From Desmodus rotundus (Eukaryota; Chordata; Mammalia; Chiroptera; Phyllostomidae), in contig NC_071399.1 of assembly GCF_022682495.2 (NCBI RefSeq), positions 54,242,873 to 54,306,872 on the forward strand: a stretch of DNA of 64,000 bases, in the 5' to 3' direction. Position numbers and translations under genes: made by a program. The first letter of the stretch is position 1; the number at the start of each line of letters is the position of its first letter. Of the stretch, positions 58,061-64,000 are shown in pieces. The notes beneath the pieces are model-generated. The model had not been told where the DNA came from and did no database searches. It was given only the letters and a program-made list of their open reading frames with translations.

Positions 58061-60110
58061 GAATGAGCTGGTTGACCTGAACAAGACACATGAATATTCT
58101 GCTTAGAAGTCTTTGTCTCCAGGTTCATAAAGATGAGGGGAAAGAAGAATTATGTTATAATTCTATGGGGCTATATTAGATATAGGTGCCCAGCTCTGAC
58201 GACCCCGAAGCCCTTTTAGAATAAAGGTGCAAAGCAAATTCTAGGCATTCTCCTGGACAATTGATCCTTTGTTCTCCAACTACACAGGTGAATTTTGATG
58301 AGATTATAACAAATTTTGAATTGATTATAACAGAGCTGATGCTAATAAAACGAGTCTACTAACGTCATCTAAATGAGGTGGCTAACTTATTAAAATAGTT
58401 GAGAACATAGCTAGGACCCAGAGTCTGAGAAGGAAGGAGCACTATAAGAGGGTCACTTCAAGATTTTGGTAATGACCCATGGGTGAGGGCTGGGGGTCAC
58501 AGGTCTCTCAATAGCCCTTCCATCCCACTGGCATTGTTGATCTCTAAGTCACTCCTCTTTCACCCAAATTCTCTTTTTAAACCCTCTTTGCAAATGCATT
58601 CATCTATTTGGGGAGGAGGTCCAAGGGAATGTTTTGGACACTAGTATATCTGAGAGACCAGTGCTTAGAACACATTACAGTGACAAATTGACTATTGTTG
58701 TCTTTTTCTTTTCTATGAATTAATTTAACTTTGTTTACAAGTACCTCCCTCATTCTCTACTTTGTGATAAAAAGCACTCAAAACTCTGAGCTATGTATTC
58801 TAGATTTCAGGAAGGCATCTGCTTCTCAGAAAACAATTTGGCTATTTAGTTGTCATAAATTTTGTGCTATGAGATTCTGAAGTCCAAGCTCACTTGTTTA
58901 TGTGGGGTTGAGAGCCCAGAAAAGAGCCTCATGCAATGTCTTCATCTGACCTCTGCTCTCTGAAGCTGAGGCTGATTTCCCTCAACTGTTGCTGAGAAGA
59001 TATTCTCAGCAGATATTCTGCCTTATATTTAATTAGCAGATTTTCTCCTTTGAGATAAAAAAATACCTGAAATTTTTTTCAGGTGGGAAAACTAAGGCCC
59101 AAGGATATCAAAGGTCCCTTTCACACTGTATTGTCTCTTTAGAGTGGATCTTTCCCCAGGTGCCTCTCATCTGTTTAGTTGGGAAAAAACCCTGAGTTTA
59201 GGCTATCATTAGGAAAATTGGTATCATTTAAATGTGAATTAAATATTCCCCTCTTGTAAACTGCTCTGGGGAGAGAACAAAGGAAGTGTCACATGATGGT
59301 GGTTAACACAAAGGGACTTTTTTTTTTCCTGGTGTAAATGGTAACCAGTAATAAGAAAGGCAATTTTGTCAAGACAGTGGGGCATAAACAGTGACAGTAA
59401 TTTCAAGGACTTTGAATGAGCTGTGTGGTTAGACATGAATTGGTCCCCAAAACATCAGGCTGGAGCCAGTTCCTAACGTCACTGCACACCAACTTCTACC
59501 TTTAGGTCAGGGTGATTCTGCATGTCAAATCCTGAATTTAAATGAACGTGAAGCTCTGTTGGAGAAATCTCACTCCTGTTTGCAGCCACAGCTGGGCAGC
59601 CACCAGAGAGTTTTCAGGCTAGACATGTTTTTCCCCAACATCTGTCAGCTTAGTTAAATCAGAGCTGCAAATGAACAGTGTAATACCCAAGATCATTATC
59701 TGGATTTGTGACACTCCCTCCCTCTTCTCCCTGGAGGATTTAGGATTCAAAATGAAAAACAACATTTGTAAAGGATCAGGAGAGGGAGGATTTTTGTCTT
59801 TATTGTTATTACTACTAATAATACATTTTCATTAACATGGTTTTAGTAGTATGGAACAAGAGAAATGAAACATGGCCCTTTTCAAGTCAACATGTTCCCC
59901 AGTGCCTTTTGCATAAGGTACTGTATCTTTGACTCATTCAATCCAAGTTAAGCCTATTAATTAAGCATTAGTTTACAGGTGCAGTCTATGCAGATGTAAT
60001 TTTCTGCTCGGAGCTAACTGAAAACTTACGGATGTGCTCCAGGTTTAGCACTTTTTTCACAACATGGGGAAGATGTGGTCCGTGCCCCAGGTAGAAGGAG
60101 AGAGTTATCC
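58061..60110. other. Unique DNA, nothing recognised
   Basis: No gene, RNA or clear repeat seen. Confidence 0.5.
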
Positions 60111-60114
60111 ACTA

Positions 60115-60240
60115 ATCAAGTCAGCAATTATTTATTGAGTGCCTGCTTGGTTGTCAGCTAGGTGCTAGTGTTGTAGGGGATGCATGGTGAGGAGAGCTTA
60201 CACCCTTAATGAGGAAACATGACTCACATTACAAGCAGCG
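60115..60240 (-). repeat. Antisense L2 fragment
   Basis: 'agcaattatttattgagtgc' then 'ctaggtgctagtgttgtagg' is the reverse complement of the L2 3' end. Confidence 0.65.
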
Positions 60241-60480
60241 TGGCTCTGTGAATAGGACACAGCATCTGGAGTTCCACAGCTTAAAAGTGGTATGACCATG
60301 AAAATTTTATTTCACATTGTAGGCATTTAGTTTCTTCTTATTAAAATAGAATATTGACACAGTTAACGTTGTTGTAAGCATTAGCAATGACTTTGTAGAG
60401 CACCTACCACATTAGAGACACTACAAAAACATTATTATAACATGGAACATATATAATAATTTAGTCATTGTTAATACTTA
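60241..60480 (+). repeat. MIR-like SINE fragment
   Basis: 'gcgtggctctgtgaatagga', 'gcatctggagttccacagct' and 'aaagtggtatgaccatg' resemble MIR. A second MIR-like piece lies at 60890-60990 ('ttgctatgtgacctgagcaa'). Confidence 0.55.
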
Positions 60481-60999
60481 TGCAAATGTTCAGAGATAAG
60501 AGAATATAATGCTGGCCAGAACAGATGGATAAATGTTACAAATGACTGAATCAAATCACTAGAAGGGATCTTAGAGGTTAACTAGCTCAACAAACTCATT
60601 CTATCAATGCAGCAACAAGGCTCAGATCAATTGACTTGCCCAGACTAGTAAATCCACTGTGAGCAGGACCCAGATTGACCATCCACGCAGGTCTGCTTGG
60701 GGAGCCGGTGCCATTTTATGTGGTGGTTCTTAAACTGGCAGAGTGTTAGGAAATCTTGTGAGCTTTTGAGAAAATAGGCTTTCAAGAGAGCCTGATTTAC
60801 CGGCTTGGAGTAGGCATGGAATATGTTCATTGAGTTCCTGGCCTGTAGATCAGCCCATTGATGTAGCATCAGGAGCACCGATCTGGGAGCTTTAGTCACA
60901 GTCCTCCTTCTACCTTGCTATGTGACCTGAGCAAGCCAACCTTTCTATTCTTAGTTTTCTCATCTATCTCTTGAAGGGGTTGCACTGGTTGAAATTCTG

Positions 61000-63755
61000 G
61001 TCACCTCTATCTCTCATCATCACACCATTCTACCACTTCAGCTCGAGCTAGACTGAAGTTTAGACAGGATCTGGCTTGCAGGTGAGGGGAAGACTGAGAG
61101 TGTTAGAAGGAAGTTGGAACTGTGCAATGAGCCTGGAGGGGAGGAGGTTTCTTTTGGGGAAGGAAATGGAGACCTGGTAATGTGGCTGGAGGAGGGCTTT
61201 TGTATGGAGACCTCTTTGGGTTGGGGATGAGCTTTAGGCATCATTGTGCAGAGGGAACACTTCCCAAACTGTGTTATGTAGAACATGAGGCCTTTGAGAT
61301 GCTCTGAAAGGCAACTCTGTTAATAAGTTTGGGAGATGCTACATACTGTATCATAGTCTAGGAGATTCATAATGAATGCACACTGAAAGGTCTGAGGGGT
61401 CTGATTAACTTTCCTTAGCCTGGAATGTTTCAAATGTATTTGATCATAGAGCACTTAAAAAAAAAAAAACCTGTTAACTAATGTTGCATGGAACATGTTT
61501 GGGGAAACAATGTTTTAGGAAACAAGGAATCCTTAGAAATTCTGGGCTCAGCTTTAGAGAACGGGGGAGAGTGATCATTAGAATGCTTATGAAAAGCAGG
61601 AAATGAACCGGGACTTCTCAGCTTAGAGAAGAGAAGCCTCACATAATACCTTTTTAGTTATATGAATTGGTATAATGAGGGACATGATTGATTATTCTTC
61701 ATATTCACTGAGCATCAAGCCAGAAGGAATGGGCTTAATAGCTAGGCTTAAAGATTTAGGAGGAAGAAAACGGAAATCTTTCTGATAAGGGATATAAACT
61801 AGAATATTTCATCTAGGGAAACATGTAATTTCCAGAGTCTCATCTATTTCAAGTAATAAAATCAGGGGTATAACCTACATAACAACTCAAGTCCCCTGTA
61901 TTTTCTTTTCTGTCTTTTTCAGGGATCCATCGACTTACACAAGAGCCACAGAGCACCCCAGCAGTCTAAACAAAGATCCAGCAGCTTATAGAACTGTAGA
62001 TTTGAAAAGAACCCAACATCTGGTCCAACTTCCCACCAAAGCAAGAGTATTGTCTGCAGCACTCCTGCCCCGTGGCCCTCAGGAATATTCTGGGAACAAC
62101 TCCAGTGCCTGGGAAATCATTACTTTTCTAGGCAGCTCATTTCATTTATGGATAGCTTCAATTGTTAGGAATCACTTCCTTACCATGAACCAGAGTATGT
62201 TTCATCACATCTTACACATTTTAGACCTTGTTATTTGTGTTGGAATTCCACAGAATATACTTGTTACATTTTTCCTTTAGGATGACTGAAGACAAATATC
62301 CTATCTGCACTAATCCTTCCCTAAGACAAGTCGCCCGCGTCCTTTAGCCATTTCCCCTAACACACAGTCTCTAGAATCTTCAGCACTCATCCAGAGAATA
62401 TGGGTTGATCATCATGAGGTATAGCTTTTTGGGTCTGTGTAGAGTCTTACTGCAGAGAGGCCATGTGTGTAGGGCAAGTCCCTAAGATGGAGCATTCAGA
62501 CCAGACCAACATGTCTGCAAGGCTGGGCCAGCAGATCCATTTGGTCAATTTACATGTGGAATCAAGAGATCATAACACGAAACACACCCTAATGTAAAAA
62601 TTAGAAACATCGATGAGCACTCGTTTGGCAGGTTGGTGGGCTCTCAAGAAGGACACTATGGGAGGGAGTTAGGAGTTAGAAAGGGTTAGACCTGTAGTTT
62701 CTCAAAATTACTGAGTGTAATACCAAAGCTGTTTTGTCAAGTATATCAATAGGGTGAAATGTGGAGGTGCAGGAGATGTCACAGCAGCTTCTCATATTGC
62801 ATCTTTATCACAGCAGTTATACAATCATTTGGGAAGATGATGAGACATCCCTCAGGGAGTAGGCAGGAGTGACTCAGTGACTCAAAAAAATGCCATTCAT
62901 GACTCTTACTGGGATCACACTTGTCCCTCACACCTCACCAGCCTGGAAATATGAGCCAGATTTTATTTATCTGTTCAGTTCTTTTCTATTCCAATGAAGA
63001 ATTGCATTAGTCAGATTTTGCTGTTCAGCAATCTTGTCCTACAGTTAACAAAAATACTTTTATTACATAAACCACTACCAAGGTCTTCCTTATATGGCAG
63101 TACATTCTTTGAGTCTAAATTCAGGATTTTAAATTTGTCCCTGCTTCACTTTATTTTATTGATATTTTTCAAATAGTTTTTTTCTAAAGTGCTAGGTATT
63201 CCTCCTATTTTGGAGTCATCTTCACTTTTGATAAACGTGCCTTCCATTTCTTCCTCATATCCTGGGAAAGTGCCCGTGAGAAAAGGATCAGGGAGAGAAT
63301 TTTGTAGCATGCTATAAGAGACTTCTTTATAATGAGCTCTTCAACCCACTCTTTGAATTAAAATGTCAACCAGCTATTTATTCACAGAATAGGAATATTT
63401 TCAAGTATGTGTTTCTCCATCTCATTCACAGGGAAATCAAGAAGGACTATTGAAATGGTTTACCAAGATCAAGGTACATTATGTGATAATTTTATTTTTT
63501 TCTATTTGATATTCATAGGCATTTGGGCTTGATGGGAAACCAAAAGTGCATTTTGCCAGACAAAGCCATTGCTGTCTCTGGATGATATAGGTCTTGCCCT
63601 TCCAGTCTCAGGCATGCCCAACAGATCACATTGTAACAAGCAATAACCTCCTTTTATAGCATCCATTTCAAACTCTATAAGCAGTTTACAAGTCTTTAGT
63701 TAGCTGGTTTACCTTTTTAAACTTGTCTTCCTTTGAGTTACCCCTGTGCTCCAAT
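61000..63755. other. Mostly unique DNA with an old SINE-like piece
   Basis: 61980-62260 ('gaacccaacatctggtccaa' to 'caattgttaggaatcacttc') resembles an ancient mammalian interspersed repeat whose name I cannot give with confidence. Its 92-codon ORF (62002-62280) is therefore unlikely to be a gene. Nothing else recognised. Confidence 0.4.
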
Positions 63756-63759
63756 TCTC

Positions 63760-64000
63760 TTAACAGGCCACCCTCTCTAAACTTCTGGTATTGACTCATT
63801 GCTTCTGCTTCCTGGACTTACTTCTTTCTTCCTTTTGTTTGACTAGCTTTTACTCATCCTCTAGCTTTGATCTGACTTCCTTGAGGAAGCCAGACTTGAT
63901 CCCCCAAGAATGAATTAGATGTCCTTCCCATATTCTCCCAGGGTTTATCCCTATAATAGCACCTGCCACTCAGGGGTCCTTGCTGATGAGTTTTTTCTCC
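63760..64000 (+). repeat. L2 LINE fragment, running off the window
   Basis: 'cttttactcatcctctagct', 'gacttccttgaggaagccag' and 'gtttatccctataatagcac' follow the L2 order. Confidence 0.65.

Overview
This is mammalian nuclear DNA, most likely from a microbat-type (yangochiropteran) bat. The evidence is a tRNA-derived SINE of the VES type near 47165, young L1 copies with perfect target-site duplications (TSDs), and many ORF1-only 'half-L1' (HAL1) elements. Older layers shared by placental mammals are also present: L2, MIR, MER5, Tigger1, MLT1 and ancient L1. Family names rest on my recall of their consensus sequences; no search was run. I found no host protein-coding gene, tRNA, rRNA or CRISPR. 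The window reads as intergenic or intronic DNA.

Layout. 1-738 is an antisense L1 ORF2 remnant. 738-9070 is mostly unique DNA with L2 pieces, an ~85-bp-arm inverted repeat (3437-3949) and a TA-flanked MITE (8279-8753). 9084-10934 is a full-length antisense HAL1 with a 13-bp TSD and an 80-bp insertion copied from 8734-8813. 12607-19125 is a compound antisense block: a HAL1 (itself carrying a solo LTR) joined at its 5' end, in the same orientation, to an L1 that has only a long 5'UTR, ORF1 and the start of ORF2. That 5'UTR contains three ~310-320 bp tandem units. 19290-25780 is mostly unique DNA. 25785-28173 is a nearly full-length decayed Tigger1 DNA transposon. 28663-30241 is a 5'-truncated L1 with a 17-bp TSD.

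30930-47740 is a nested stack. Ancient L1 DNA hosts an L1 with a 5' inversion and an apparent 3' transduction (34543-35177). It also hosts an antisense L1 (35537-35926 plus 41417-43110) split by a young sense L1 (35927-41416, 14-bp perfect TSD). A HAL1-inside-HAL1 nest follows (43510-46916), then a SINE. The young L1 has an intact 310-codon ORF1 and an ORF2 complete except for one in-frame stop at codon 308. 47740-64000 holds ancient L1, a MITE split by an LTR and by a 69-bp L1, a MER5A split by an MLT1 LTR, another HAL1, and unique DNA.

How the parts work together: L1 ORF2p (endonuclease plus reverse transcriptase) is the engine. HAL1 copies encode only an ORF1-like protein, yet carry L1-style TSDs and tails and share a ~40-bp 3' terminus with the L1s here, so they were probably mobilised in trans. 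No unknown defence or metabolic system is visible. The notable biology is retrotransposition: probable parental TSD traces at both ends of the young L1, a possible template-switch HAL1/L1 chimera, a templated 80-bp insertion, and monomer-like repeats in an L1 promoter region.
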